Position numbers and translations under genes: made by a program. Positions 1 through 8,177 of a DNA stretch of 64,000 nt are shown here, piece after piece. Under the pieces are notes generated by a model that saw only the letters and a list, made by a program, of their open reading frames with translations, was not told where the DNA came from and did not search any database. Within the stretch, counting starts at the first letter, position 1. Every line of letters starts with the position of its first letter. The stretch spans positions 1-64,000 of the forward strand of contig JBHWPB010000075.1 in the NCBI GenBank assembly GCA_043424675.1, in the 5' to 3' direction. The DNA is from JBHWPB01 sp043424675 (lineage in GTDB: Bacteria > Bacillota > Bacilli > Lactobacillales > Carnobacteriaceae_A).

Positions 1-26
1 CCTATTTCTCTGACAACCTCTGACAA

Positions 27-55
27 TTTACTATTTCTTCTTTAACCTATATACT
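27..55 (+). promoter_or_regulatory. Candidate promoter of the M20 peptidase gene
   Basis: A TTTACT hexamer at 27-32 and TATACT at 50-55 are separated by 17 bp and lie about 43 bp before the peptidase start. This fits a vegetative sigma-A promoter with a mediocre -35 box. Seen by eye only. Confidence 0.45.
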
Positions 56-97
56 GAGTCAATAAGAAATCACAAATACAGGAAGGTGAATTTGTTA

Positions 98-1243
98 ATG
101 GACAAAGATCAAAAAATAAAAATATTGCAAGACCTTGTTCAAATCCAATCGGTGAATGGGAATGAAAAAGCAGTCGCTTTGTATCTGCAAAATCTGCTCG
201 CCTCTTACGGAATTAAATCTGAGCTCGTGGATTATGCTGAGGACCGCAGCAATTTAGTAGTTGAGATCGCTGGCAACAAGGAAGGTGACAATAAAACACT
301 CGCTTTCAGTGGACACTTCGATGTCGTGGATATTGGTGATGCAAGCGATTGGACACACCCGCCCTTTGAAGCTGAAATTGAGGAGGGCTATATGTATGGT
401 AGAGGAACAGCTGACATGAAAGCAGGAGTAGCAGCTACTATCATCGCTTTAATCGAACTTCATCAAGAAGGTGCTGACTTCAGCGGTAATTTACGTTTCT
501 TAGGCAGTATGGGAGAAGAGATTGGAATGTTGGGGTCCAAGCAATTGACAGAAGCTGGCTATACGGAAGATATAGACGCGATGGTCATTGCGGAGCCTAC
601 AAGTAATGGTATTATTTTTGCCCACAAAGGCTCTATCCAATATGAAATTATCGCCACAGGCCGTTCCGCACACAGTTCTACGCCAGAAAATGGGGTCAAT
701 GCTTTAAATTTGATAACCGAATTCATTCAACGAGCAGAGAAACGATTCAATGAAAAAACAGCCTCTATTATCAATGACGAGCTGGGTCCTATGACCAATT
801 CATTTACTGTGATTCATGGGGGTGAGCAGATCAACAGTATTCCAGCGAAAGTTTCCCTACTAGGTAATGCCCGTACCATACCTGAATTTGATAACGACCA
901 AGTTGTTGATTTAATATCAGGTATTATGACGGAGTTGAATCAAGAGAGTGAAGGCAAGCTGGAACTGAATGTCACACAGAACATGTTCCCGGTTGAAAGC
1001 TCTCGTGACTCTCAGATTATCCAGAGTGTTCTTGCAGCTTCAGACGATGACTTAGAAGTGAAGACGATACCGAATGCTACCGATGCTTCTAACTTTCTAA
1101 AAGTGGAAAATGATATAGAACTCGCAATTTTCAGTGTGTTTGATGGGGATCAAGCCCATGTTGTCGATGAAAAAATCAATGTCGAAGACTACTTGAACTC
1201 TATCGATACCTATAAACAAACCGCTTTAAATTACCTCACATAA
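98..1243 (+). CDS. M20 family metallopeptidase (ArgE/DapE-type deacylase)
   Basis: This is a cytoplasmic zinc-dependent amidohydrolase of the M20 family, which cleaves N-acyl amino acids, succinyl-diaminopimelate or small peptides. The sequence shows the family's metal-binding landmarks in order: SGHFDVVD, YGRGTADMKAG, the catalytic glutamate segment GEEIGMLGS, the IAEPT motif, then the lid-domain segment HKGSIQYEI with SAHSS just after it. The length of 381 aa is normal. A GTG at 86 opens the same frame, but the ATG at 98 sits about 11 nt after AGGAAGG and is preferred. The gene is monocistronic with its own promoter and a bidirectional terminator behind it. The exact substrate cannot be read from the sequence: succinyl-DAP desuccinylase, acetylornithine deacetylase and dipeptidase are all possible, and no arg or dap genes lie nearby. 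Confidence 0.85.
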   Translation: MDKDQKIKILQDLVQIQSVNGNEKAVALYLQNLLASYGIKSELVDYAEDRSNLVVEIAGNKEGDNKTLAFSGHFDVVDIGDASDWTHPPFEAEIEEGYMYGRGTADMKAGVAATIIALIELHQEGADFSGNLRFLGSMGEEIGMLGSKQLTEAGYTEDIDAMVIAEPTSNGIIFAHKGSIQYEIIATGRSAHSSTPENGVNALNLITEFIQRAEKRFNEKTASIINDELGPMTNSFTVIHGGEQINSIPAKVSLLGNARTIPEFDNDQVVDLISGIMTELNQESEGKLELNVTQNMFPVESSRDSQIIQSVLAASDDDLEVKTIPNATDASNFLKVENDIELAIFSVFDGDQAHVVDEKINVEDYLNSIDTYKQTALNYLT

Positions 1244-1284
1244 GTTTGAATTTTTCTATAGTTCAAAGAAAATCAATTTGACTA

Positions 1285-1328
1285 AAAAATCCTACATCCC
1301 ATTTGAAAAAATGAGTTGTAGGATTTTG
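1285..1328. terminator. Bidirectional intrinsic terminator
   Basis: The inverted repeat AATCCTACA...TGTAGGATT encloses a smaller ATTT/AAAT pairing, and is flanked by an A run on the left and a T run on the right. It can end both the peptidase gene (+) and the convergent ABC exporter operon (-). Confidence 0.75.
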
Positions 1329-1352
1329 CTTTCACTGTAGATATTTTTGAGA

Positions 1353-2636
1353 TTAAGACTGTGCTTTACGGTTACTCTGCCACATACTATAGGACCTTTT
1401 GAAAGAATCCCAGATGCTCTGATCGGAGTAGGTAAGAATATTCGAACGATAAAATTGAACCGTGATGAAAGTAGCGAAAATTAAGGTTATTATTAAGATG
1501 CCGATAGATAACCAAATGCTCCCTGTCGTGATCGTATTAGAGGCTACTCTCAAGGGAATAAGGAAAGGGGAAAAGAAAGGAAAATAACTTAAGATATCGA
1601 GCGCAGGCACAGGGTTGATGGAATAGAAAATTCCCATATAAAAACCAGCTACCCCAAGCAAGATTACAGGTGTCACGGCCTTTGCGGCATCTTCTGTCCG
1701 GGATACGAGCGAGCCAAAGAAAGCGGCGAGCATGACATACAACATAATTCCCAAGACAAAAAAGAGAACAGAGTAGCCTGTCAAGCTTCCTAATAACTCG
1801 CCCAAATCAAACTGAGCTGTAAAATCTCGGAAAAATTCTCTCTCCCGAATCGCAAAGTAAGCTGCCAGCCCAATCAAGCCATAAACAAAGAGCTGTACGA
1901 AAATCATAGCCAAAACGCCTAGTATCTTGCCCCAAAAATGGGCAGAAACTGAGGCACTGGAGAGGATAACCTCCATGATACGAGAACCCTTTTCTGCTGC
2001 TAGTTCTGTCGCAATAATATTGGCATAGTAGTTGACCAAGAAGAACATGAGAACAATCAGGACATTGGCCGCCGAATAAGCGAGTTCCTGTCCGTGTTCA
2101 CTGCTTTCATCCAAACTTTGATCCTCACCGATCGTTACAGCATGGGTTTCAAAGTTTGCAGGCTCTATCAAGCTGGCCAACTCCTCTGAACTCAATCCGC
2201 TCTCTGTGGCTCGCAGCTGCATCTGCAAGTTATCTAAAAAGGACTGGATCATGGCAAAACTTTCTGCGCCTGATAAAAGAGAAGAAGTGTGTGTATAATC
2301 GGCTTGAATGGTTCCAGTTTCGTCAAGGCTCACTTCTAAATAGCCTTCAATTTCCTCTTCAGCTAAAGCAGTACGCGCCTCTTTTTCCGTCTCAATCTCA
2401 CTTGCTATTTGAAATGAATCCTCAGTTTCTGCCGCTTCAAAAATTCCAACTACATCCCTGTCTTCGGACAAGATTGCAATCTGATCTGAACTTGTATCAG
2501 CTGCTCCCTGTGCCAGCCAGACAACTAAGGCAACAAAAGCTAGAAAAAGAAGCGGACTCAACAAGACAATCCAAAACCCTGTAGTTTTAACGTTTTTAGA
2601 AAAGACATTCTTAAAAATCACCCAAAATTTATTCAT
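1353..2636 (-). CDS. ABC exporter permease, NatB/YhaP type
   Basis: This is an ABC-2 type membrane protein that pairs with the ATPase encoded just upstream. Relatives (B. subtilis NatB, YhaP) export sodium or unknown small molecules or peptides. The architecture is typical: one N-terminal membrane segment (about residues 20-42), a large extracytoplasmic domain (about 50-185), then about six membrane segments from residue 185 to 400 and a short basic tail. Its start overlaps the end of the ATPase gene by 8 bp, which indicates translational coupling. The substrate is not evident. Family assignment is confident; export of Na+ is only a possibility. Confidence 0.85.
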   Translation of the reverse strand: MNKFWVIFKNVFSKNVKTTGFWIVLLSPLLFLAFVALVVWLAQGAADTSSDQIAILSEDRDVVGIFEAAETEDSFQIASEIETEKEARTALAEEEIEGYLEVSLDETGTIQADYTHTSSLLSGAESFAMIQSFLDNLQMQLRATESGLSSEELASLIEPANFETHAVTIGEDQSLDESSEHGQELAYSAANVLIVLMFFLVNYYANIIATELAAEKGSRIMEVILSSASVSAHFWGKILGVLAMIFVQLFVYGLIGLAAYFAIREREFFRDFTAQFDLGELLGSLTGYSVLFFVLGIMLYVMLAAFFGSLVSRTEDAAKAVTPVILLGVAGFYMGIFYSINPVPALDILSYFPFFSPFLIPLRVASNTITTGSIWLSIGILIITLIFATFITVQFYRSNILTYSDQSIWDSFKRSYSMWQSNRKAQS

Positions 2637-3528
2637 CTTTTTCGCCTGCTTTCATTTTGAATATTTCGTCCAAGGTCGGCGGCTGATGACTGAAGGTCTG
2701 GATGTATTCGCCCTGGGTCACACGGTCAAAAATAAGTTTGCCATAATCTGAGTTTTCTAAAATAAGTTTGTAAATGCCATCTTTATCTTTTGAAACATCG
2801 AGCACCCCTAGATAAGTTCTAAGCTCTTCTTCACTTTTTTCTGTCTCTAAAAAAACACGTGTCCGGCCAAAACTGTTGCGAATTTCTCGAACGCCTCCAC
2901 GCAAGACTTGTCTCCCCTCTCTCAACATAATGAGGTGGTCACAGACATCTTCTACATTCCTCATATTGTGACTGGAGAAAATAATGCTTGCGCCACGCTC
3001 GCGAGCTTCTAAAATTCCATCTAACAATAAATCCGCATTGATAGGATCCAGACCGCTGAAAGGTTCGTCTAGTATAATCAAGTCTGGTTCATGTATCAGG
3101 GTTGTGATGAGCTGGACTTTCTGCTGATTTCCCTTCGAAAGCGTTCGTACCTCATCTTTTTTATTTCCAACCACCTTAAAGCGCTCCATCCAGTCATCTA
3201 TCTTTGCTTTGACCTCGGCCGCCTTCATGCCGCGCAGTTCCGCAAAGTAAACAATCTGTTCTTCTATCGAGACGCGTGGATACATACCTCTCTCTTCAGG
3301 AAGATAACCAATTTCATTCAATACCTCCCCTGAAATAACCTGCCCCTTCCAAGTTGTGCTCCCCGTATCAACAGCCATTAAGTTCAGTATCATACGAAAG
3401 GTTGTCGTTTTTCCGGAACCATTGGGCCCAATCAAGCCCATAATTTCTCCTGGCAGAATCGTGAAATCAAGCCCGTCCACCGCTACATTGTCTCCGAATG
3501 TCTTTCTTAAGTTTTTTACCTCAAGCAT
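2629..3528 (-). CDS. ABC exporter ATP-binding protein, NatA/YhaQ type
   Basis: This is the nucleotide-binding subunit of the exporter. The Walker A motif GPNGSGKTTT lies at about residue 37, the signature is LSKGNQQKVQ, Walker B is LIILDEPFSGLDP, and the switch histidine is in SSHNM. After the roughly 210-residue core comes a C-terminal extension of about 85 residues with the DUF4162-like features of NatA/YhaQ ATPases. A TTG at 3543 extends the frame by five codons, but the ATG at 3528 gives MLEVKNL, the usual N-terminus of this family, with GGGGT upstream. The gene is first of a two-gene operon and overlaps the permease by 8 bp. Confidence 0.88.
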   Translation of the reverse strand: MLEVKNLRKTFGDNVAVDGLDFTILPGEIMGLIGPNGSGKTTTFRMILNLMAVDTGSTTWKGQVISGEVLNEIGYLPEERGMYPRVSIEEQIVYFAELRGMKAAEVKAKIDDWMERFKVVGNKKDEVRTLSKGNQQKVQLITTLIHEPDLIILDEPFSGLDPINADLLLDGILEARERGASIIFSSHNMRNVEDVCDHLIMLREGRQVLRGGVREIRNSFGRTRVFLETEKSEEELRTYLGVLDVSKDKDGIYKLILENSDYGKLIFDRVTQGEYIQTFSHQPPTLDEIFKMKAGEKDE

Positions 3529-3575
3529 CTTTCTCAACCCCAACTTTGTATGTTTTTATTTCTTACTTATCTGAA

Positions 3576-4055
3576 TCACTCAGCTTTTTTCTTATTTCTT
3601 AAATCAACAAAGAAGTCTTTCAATATCTGGCTGCACTCCGCTTCAAGAACGGATCCTTCTACTTCACATTGATGGTTGAAACGATTTTCTTCAAGAAGGT
3701 TCATTAAACTTCCTGCTGTTCCACTTTTCATATCATAAGCTCCGAAGTAAACCTTCTTCATACGTGAGAGCACCAGCGCTCCGCTGCACATGGCACAGGG
3801 TTCCAGGGTCACGTAAAGTTCACATTCCTCTAAGCGCCAGTTGCCTAACTTTCTGTTAGCTTCTTCGATAGCAAATATTTCTGCGTGTGCTGTTGCTTGC
3901 TGATTTAATTCACGTTTATTGTGACCTCGTCCGATAATTTCACCGTCTCGAACCACTACTGCTCCAATAGGAACTTCTGCAATATCGCGTGCTTTTTCTG
4001 CCTCTTTCAAAGCTTCTTTCATATATCTTTCTTTTTTATCTGAAGTTTGTATCAT
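3576..4055 (-). CDS. tadA: tRNA-specific adenosine-34 deaminase TadA
   Basis: TadA converts adenosine 34 of tRNA-Arg(ACG) to inosine, which lets one tRNA read CGU, CGC and CGA. The zinc cytidine/adenosine deaminase signature is intact: HAE at residues 57-59 (zinc ligand and proton-shuttling glutamate) and PCAMC at 86-90 with two zinc-ligand cysteines. The length of 159 aa is standard. The start is supported by GGCAGGTGATAAA directly before ATG. An extended -10 element (TGCTATACT, on the minus strand, hexamer at 4075-4080) lies just upstream. The 4S SRP RNA gene often found next to tadA in Firmicutes is not visible here. Confidence 0.95.
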   Translation of the reverse strand: MIQTSDKKERYMKEALKEAEKARDIAEVPIGAVVVRDGEIIGRGHNKRELNQQATAHAEIFAIEEANRKLGNWRLEECELYVTLEPCAMCSGALVLSRMKKVYFGAYDMKSGTAGSLMNLLEENRFNHQCEVEGSVLEAECSQILKDFFVDLRNKKKAE

Positions 4056-4177
4056 TTTATCACCTGCCAGACACAGTATAGCAAAGATAAACCAAAATAT
4101 GAGTTGGAATTATCTTAAGCACGAAAAGGTTATCGAGAGCCATATGAATGCTGATTGAAATTGATAGTTTTTTCCAT

Positions 4178-4209
4178 AAAAAAAGAGTGAAGCAAAAGCT
4201 TCACCCTTT
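4178..4209 (-). terminator. Intrinsic terminator of the small membrane-protein gene
   Basis: On the minus strand, GTGAAGC-TTTT-GCTTCAC is followed by a run of seven T. It lies below the 4314-4661 gene and also below the in-frame continuation that ends at 4227. Confidence 0.8.
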
Positions 4210-4313
4210 AGATATTGCTGTTTTAATTATGTTCCAAAAAGATCCTTGAGCATCCTTTTCGACATTTTCTCACCAAGAGATTCAAGCGTATCACTTTTTG
4301 TCGCAGCTTCTTT

Positions 4314-4661
4314 TTAGCCTAACATCTTTTTTGTTTTGTCTGTCAATTGATCCTTGAAATCACTTGCTGCTTCAAGGTATTTATTGTCAGAACCTCCACT
4401 TGATAATTTATTTCTCATGTTATTGAAGCGGTCAACGGTCTCTAAAATATCGTTAATGCCTTCGTCATCTAAACGATCTATGGCTTCTAATGCTTTTTCA
4501 TTACCATTCAGATGCTCTTTAACAAAGTGTTTAGCGCGCATACGATTGTACATTGCCTCTACTTTTTCTTGAACCATATCATTAGAGAGGACGTATGCCA
4601 CTGCACCAATGCCTGCAGCAATACCGAACCCCATGAGTATTTTCTTCATTCTGTCATCCAT
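4314..4661 (-). CDS. Small membrane-anchored hypothetical protein
   Basis: This is a 115-residue protein with one hydrophobic N-terminal segment (about residues 8-24, GFGIAAGIGAVAYVL) followed by a charged, mostly helical region, an arrangement like small YtxH-type membrane-anchored proteins. No catalytic motif is visible and I do not recognise a named family. An ATG-like opening at 4694 extends the frame, but the start at 4661 has AAAGGAGAG nine bases upstream and is preferred. After the TAA stop at 4314-4316 the same frame runs on for 28 sense codons to a second TAA at 4227, reading ...MLG-stop-KEAATKSDTLESLGEK..., so the gene may be truncated by a nonsense change. A terminator follows at 4178-4209. 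Confidence 0.6.
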   Translation of the reverse strand: MDDRMKKILMGFGIAAGIGAVAYVLSNDMVQEKVEAMYNRMRAKHFVKEHLNGNEKALEAIDRLDDEGINDILETVDRFNNMRNKLSSGGSDNKYLEAASDFKDQLTDKTKKMLG

Positions 4662-4772
4662 TATACCATCTCTCCTTTCTTTAACTATCTTCAACTACCT
4701 TCAGTATATCAAACAACCTAGACCTGGGTAAATGGAAAGCAGTTGCATTTACAGTTATATATGAGGACTTTC

Positions 4773-7262
4773 TTAATGAACACTTTCAGGAGATTTTTCT
4801 TCTTCTTTATCTTTCGTGCTTTCTCTAAAGCGCAGGACAATATCGCCTTTAGAAGCTCCAATTGTGATATTGTCTCCTTCAGAAATCTCGCCTGAGATTA
4901 AAGCTTCGCTTAGACGATCTTCAATCAATTTTTGAATTGAACGCCTTAATGGACGTGCACCGTACTCGGGATCATAACCATCTTCTGCAATGATATCCAA
5001 GGCAGCTGTTGTAATCCTAGCATCGATATCCTTCTCAGCTAAACGATTGATAATATCTTGAACCATGAGAGTGGTGATCTCACGTAAGTGTTCCTTCCCT
5101 AGACTGTGGAAAACAATAGCTTCATCCATACGGTTTAAGAACTCGGGGCGGAAATAATTCTTCAACTCTTCACGAATACGTGTCTCCATGGCATCATGGT
5201 CATACTTATCTTCTACAGCTTCGAATCCAACTATTTTCTCATCGCGTAAAGCAGTAGCACCGAGGTTGGAAGTCATGATCATAATTGTATTCTTGAAGTT
5301 CACTTCACGACCTTTACTGTCTGTAAGGATTCCATCATCCATCACCTGTAAGAGAATGTTGAAGACATCAGGGTGAGCTTTTTCTAGCTCATCGAATAAA
5401 ATAACAGAATAAGGCTGACGGCGGACTTGTTCTGTTAATTCTCCACCTTCATCGTACCCTACATACCCTGGAGGTGAACCAACCAGACGTGAGGTACTGA
5501 ATTTTTCCATGTACTCTGACATATCTACGCGAATCATATTATTTTCTGAACCGAATAAGACTTCAGAAAGAGCTTTGGCGAGCTCTGTCTTTCCGACTCC
5601 TGTTGGACCGAGGAACATAAAAGTACCAATCGGCCTCTTCGGATCTTGCAGACCGCTGCGTGATCTTCTGATCGCCTTAGACACAGCTTTGACTGCTTCA
5701 GATTGTCCAATCACACGTTCGTGCAATTCTTCTTCTAAATGAAGGAGTTTGTCACTTTCTTCTTCATTCATCCGTCTGACTGGAATATTCGTCCAGTTGG
5801 ATAAGACCTCTGCTATATCTTCTTCTGTCATAGTCAGGTACTCTTCCTGAGACTGGTCTTGTTTGTCTTTCTCTTTCTGCAATTCTCTTTCTTTTTCACG
5901 AATTTGAGCGGCTTCTTCAAAGTTTTGATTTTGAATAGCTGCAATTTTTTCTTCGTTAAGCTCTTTCAATTCATCTACAGATTCTTCGTCTGGAGAGTTC
6001 TCCTCAGCGTAATCAATCCGAACTTTAGATGCCGTTTCGTCCATCAAATCGATCGCTTTGTCTGGCAGCATGCGGTCTGTGAGATAGCGTTTCGATAAAG
6101 AGACAGCTGCTTCAATAGCAGAGTCTGGAATCCAAACTTTATGGTGGTCTTCGTATTCTTCTCGCAGACCTTTCAAGATTTCTATAGAAACTTCAGCCGA
6201 AGGTTCAGCGACTTGAACTTTCGCAAAGCGACGTTCTAAAGCTGCATCCCGTTCGATATACTTTTGGTATTCATCGTAAGTTGTCGCACCAATCGTCTGA
6301 AGTTCGCCGCGAGCAAGAGCAGGTTTAATAATGTTAGAAGCATCGATAGATCCTTCTGCTCCCCCTGCCCCGATAATAGTATGGAGTTCATCGATAAAGA
6401 GGATAACTTCTCCATCTTCGTAAACTTCATCCACTATTGTTTTCATACGTTCTTCGAATTCCCCGCGGTATTTTGTCCCAGCTACGAGGGATCCCATATC
6501 GAGATTCATCATTCTTTTGTTCTTCAATGTGTCTGGCACTGCTCCTGCCACAATCTGCTGTGCGAGTCCTTCTGCGATGGCTGTTTTTCCTACTCCTGGC
6601 TCTCCAACGAGCACCGGGTTGTTTTTCGTACGGCGGTTTAAGATTTGAATCATGCGTTTGACTTCTTTATCTCGTCCGACTACAGGATCCAGCTCCTTAT
6701 TACGAGCCGCTTCTGTCATATCCCGTGCTACAGAATCTAAGGTTGGCGTCTTGCTGTTCGATTGTGGTTGCTGCATACCCTGTCCTCTCTGGCGGCGATT
6801 ATTTTTCTTATCATTTCGCTTCATGCCTGCTTTACTCAAGACAAGTTGACGTGCTTTATTTAAGTCAATACCTAGAGTTTCTAGAATTTTTGCTGAGAGG
6901 ATATCTTTGTCTCGCAATAATCCGAGTAACAGATGCTCTGTACCTACAAGAGGTGCCTGCGCGCGACGCGCTTCATCCGTCGCATAAGTTATCACTTTTT
7001 TAGCTCGCGGAGAATAGGATAAAATCGCTTCTTCCATATTGTTTTGAGAAGGTCCGTACCCTGTAAAATGTTCAATTTCTTCTCGAACATCTTCTTCTTT
7101 TAAGGACAAGTCTCTGAGAACTTTACCTGCGATACTTTCTTTTTCCATAACCAGCCCTAATAAAATATGCTCGGTTCCAATCGTTTTGTGACGGAACTTA
7201 CGGGCTTCGTTTTCTGCTAATTTCAAGGCGTATTTTGCTTTTTCTGTAAACAATTCGTTCAT
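4773..7262 (-). CDS. clpC: ATP-dependent Clp protease ATP-binding subunit ClpC
   Basis: ClpC is a hexameric AAA+ unfoldase that feeds substrates to ClpP. The 829-aa sequence has the full ClpC layout: two N-domain repeats (about 1-145), a first AAA domain with Walker A GEPGVGKT at 220-227 and [13 protein letters not shown] as Walker B, a UVR/coiled middle region (about 425-470, [22 protein letters not shown] split over two helices), and a second AAA domain with GPTGVGKT, ending in the C-terminal small domain ([10 protein letters not shown]). It lies 22 bp after ctsR and is co-transcribed from the CtsR-controlled promoter. The adaptor genes mcsA and mcsB that sit between ctsR and clpC in Bacillus are absent. 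No other clp gene is in the window. Confidence 0.97.
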   Translation of the reverse strand: MNELFTEKAKYALKLAENEARKFRHKTIGTEHILLGLVMEKESIAGKVLRDLSLKEEDVREEIEHFTGYGPSQNNMEEAILSYSPRAKKVITYATDEARRAQAPLVGTEHLLLGLLRDKDILSAKILETLGIDLNKARQLVLSKAGMKRNDKKNNRRQRGQGMQQPQSNSKTPTLDSVARDMTEAARNKELDPVVGRDKEVKRMIQILNRRTKNNPVLVGEPGVGKTAIAEGLAQQIVAGAVPDTLKNKRMMNLDMGSLVAGTKYRGEFEERMKTIVDEVYEDGEVILFIDELHTIIGAGGAEGSIDASNIIKPALARGELQTIGATTYDEYQKYIERDAALERRFAKVQVAEPSAEVSIEILKGLREEYEDHHKVWIPDSAIEAAVSLSKRYLTDRMLPDKAIDLMDETASKVRIDYAEENSPDEESVDELKELNEEKIAAIQNQNFEEAAQIREKERELQKEKDKQDQSQEEYLTMTEEDIAEVLSNWTNIPVRRMNEEESDKLLHLEEELHERVIGQSEAVKAVSKAIRRSRSGLQDPKRPIGTFMFLGPTGVGKTELAKALSEVLFGSENNMIRVDMSEYMEKFSTSRLVGSPPGYVGYDEGGELTEQVRRQPYSVILFDELEKAHPDVFNILLQVMDDGILTDSKGREVNFKNTIMIMTSNLGATALRDEKIVGFEAVEDKYDHDAMETRIREELKNYFRPEFLNRMDEAIVFHSLGKEHLREITTLMVQDIINRLAEKDIDARITTAALDIIAEDGYDPEYGARPLRRSIQKLIEDRLSEALISGEISEGDNITIGASKGDIVLRFRESTKDKEEEKSPESVH

Positions 7263-7284
7263 TCTGTCGCCTCCGCTTTCTTCA

Positions 7285-7749
7285 TTAATCCTTATATTTA
7301 TATGTCATCAAAAAATTGCTAAGCAATCGAGCTCTGATTCTATTTTCCAGTAAGCCTGCTCCATTATAGTTAGATTTATCCATTGCAACATGCATGAGTT
7401 TGGCCTCGCCTTTTTTGATGACTTCTGCTGCGTACAAGCTCTCTATAATTGCTTTTCCTTCACGTTCTGTCAGCTCTGTTCCAATGGCATTTATCATTGT
7501 ATCTAATTTTTGAGTATCATCCAATAAATCAACTTCTTTAATCCGGATATAACCTCCGCCGCCCCGCTTACTTTCGACAAGATAACCTTGTTTAATCGTA
7601 AAACGGGTATCGATAACATAATTGATCTGTGAAGGAACACAATCAAATAATTCTGCTATTTCGTTTCGTCTGATTTCAATTTCATTCTTTTCTTCAAGCA
7701 CTCTTTTGAGATATTCTTCTATAATACTTGACAAACTTTTTCTGCTCAT
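7285..7749 (-). CDS. ctsR: Class III heat-shock repressor CtsR
   Basis: CtsR is a dimeric winged-helix repressor that binds direct heptad repeats in promoters of clp genes and loses binding on heating. The 154-aa sequence shows the helix-turn-helix region with CVPSQINYVIDTRFT and the glycine-rich wing tip RGGGGYIRI that acts as the thermosensor in studied homologues, then the C-terminal dimer/ClpC-contact domain. It is first gene of ctsR-clpC. The start ATG at 7749 lacks a close ribosome site; the strong GGGAGGAG lies 34 bases upstream and serves a seven-residue leader peptide that ends five bases before ctsR. Confidence 0.95.
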   Translation of the reverse strand: MSRKSLSSIIEEYLKRVLEEKNEIEIRRNEIAELFDCVPSQINYVIDTRFTIKQGYLVESKRGGGGYIRIKEVDLLDDTQKLDTMINAIGTELTEREGKAIIESLYAAEVIKKGEAKLMHVAMDKSNYNGAGLLENRIRARLLSNFLMTYKYKD

Positions 7750-7754
7750 TTTGT

Positions 7755-7778
7755 TTAAACCAATAATAATTGGTTCAT
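7755..7778 (-). CDS. Putative ctsR leader peptide (MNQLLLV)
   Basis: An ATG six bases after GGAGG opens a seven-codon frame that stops with TAA five bases before the ctsR ATG. It lies inside an inverted repeat. The arrangement suggests termination-reinitiation coupling or hairpin-controlled translation of ctsR. Expression is inference only. Confidence 0.4.
   Translation of the reverse strand: MNQLLLV
7758..7775 (-). repeat. Inverted repeat between ribosome site and ctsR start
   Basis: AACCAAT and ATTGGTT form a seven-base-pair stem around a four-base loop. It lies between the ribosome site (7783-7790) and the ctsR ATG (7749), within the leader ORF, so folding could bring the ribosome site closer to the ctsR start or block it. 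Confidence 0.55.
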
Positions 7779-7807
7779 TGCGCTCCTCCCTCTTGATGAA
7801 ATATTAG

Positions 7808-7824
7808 CCTGACTTTCTTTGACT
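7808..7824 (-). promoter_or_regulatory. CtsR operator and ctsR-clpC promoter
   Basis: On the minus strand AGTCAAA-GAA-AGTCAGG matches the known CtsR operator (RGTCAAA repeated with a three-base spacer) at 12 of 14 heptad positions. It lies immediately downstream of a TATAAT -10 box (7832-7837), overlapping the expected transcription start, consistent with autorepression. Confidence 0.8.
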
Positions 7825-7905
7825 AAGTCTTATTATAAAGCTTATCTATCGAAAATGGAAGTTATAGAACTCTCCTGTTTCTAATGCTTGAGAAACCAAT
7901 TTAAC

Positions 7906-7941
7906 AAAAACGGCCTTAACAAAATTGTTAAGGCCGTTTTA
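7906..7941 (-). terminator. Terminator after tRNA-Arg
   Basis: AAAACGGCCTTAAC-AATTTT-GTTAAGGCCGTTTT forms a long stem followed by T residues on the minus strand, directly downstream of the tRNA gene. The stem is nearly symmetric, so it could also act on plus-strand transcription. Confidence 0.85.
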
Positions 7942-7948
7942 TTGTTAA

Positions 7949-8022
7949 CGCATCCTAGAGGACTCGAACCCCCAACACCCTGATCCGAAGTCAGGTGCTC
8001 TATCCAATTGAGCTAAGGATGC
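7949..8022 (-). tRNA. tRNA-Arg, anticodon UCG
   Basis: The minus strand folds as a tRNA: acceptor stem GCATCCT/AGGATGC, D-arm region TAGCTCAATTGGATAGAGCA, anticodon stem CCTGA/TCAGG with loop CTTCGGA giving anticodon TCG (reads CGA, and other CGN by wobble), and T-loop GTTCGAGTC. The CCA end is not encoded. It is a lone tRNA with its own terminator at 7906-7941. Confidence 0.93.
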
Positions 8023-8098
8023 CTCATGAACTTCTTTATTATATCACCTTGGAAGACCTTCTGCAAATATAAGTGCTGTAAATAATAGGGAGCTCAGA

Positions 8099-8151
8099 CA
8101 AAAAAAGACCCTGACAGAGCAGCTTACCAGCTGCTCTACAGGAGTCTTTTA
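8099..8151 (-). terminator. Terminator of the hydroxyacid dehydrogenase gene
   Basis: On the minus strand a long imperfect stem (AGACTCCTG..AGAGCAGC, loop, GCTGCTCT..CAGGGTCT) is followed by seven T residues, 27 bp below the dehydrogenase stop. Confidence 0.85.
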
Positions 8152-8177
8152 ACTATTTATATTCAAACTTTTATCTG

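Noticed and set aside
2156..2584. 142-codon plus-strand ORF opposite the ABC permease
   Set aside because: Lies wholly antisense to a clear membrane-protein gene, no ribosome site, composition typical of a shadow frame.
4056..4177. SRP RNA (ffs) gene next to tadA
   Set aside because: This is a common neighbour in Firmicutes, but I see no conserved SRP helix 8 motif or fitting stem here.
6264..6641. 125-codon plus-strand ORF opposite clpC
   Set aside because: Antisense shadow of a highly conserved AAA domain; Cys/Ser/Phe-rich and without a ribosome site.
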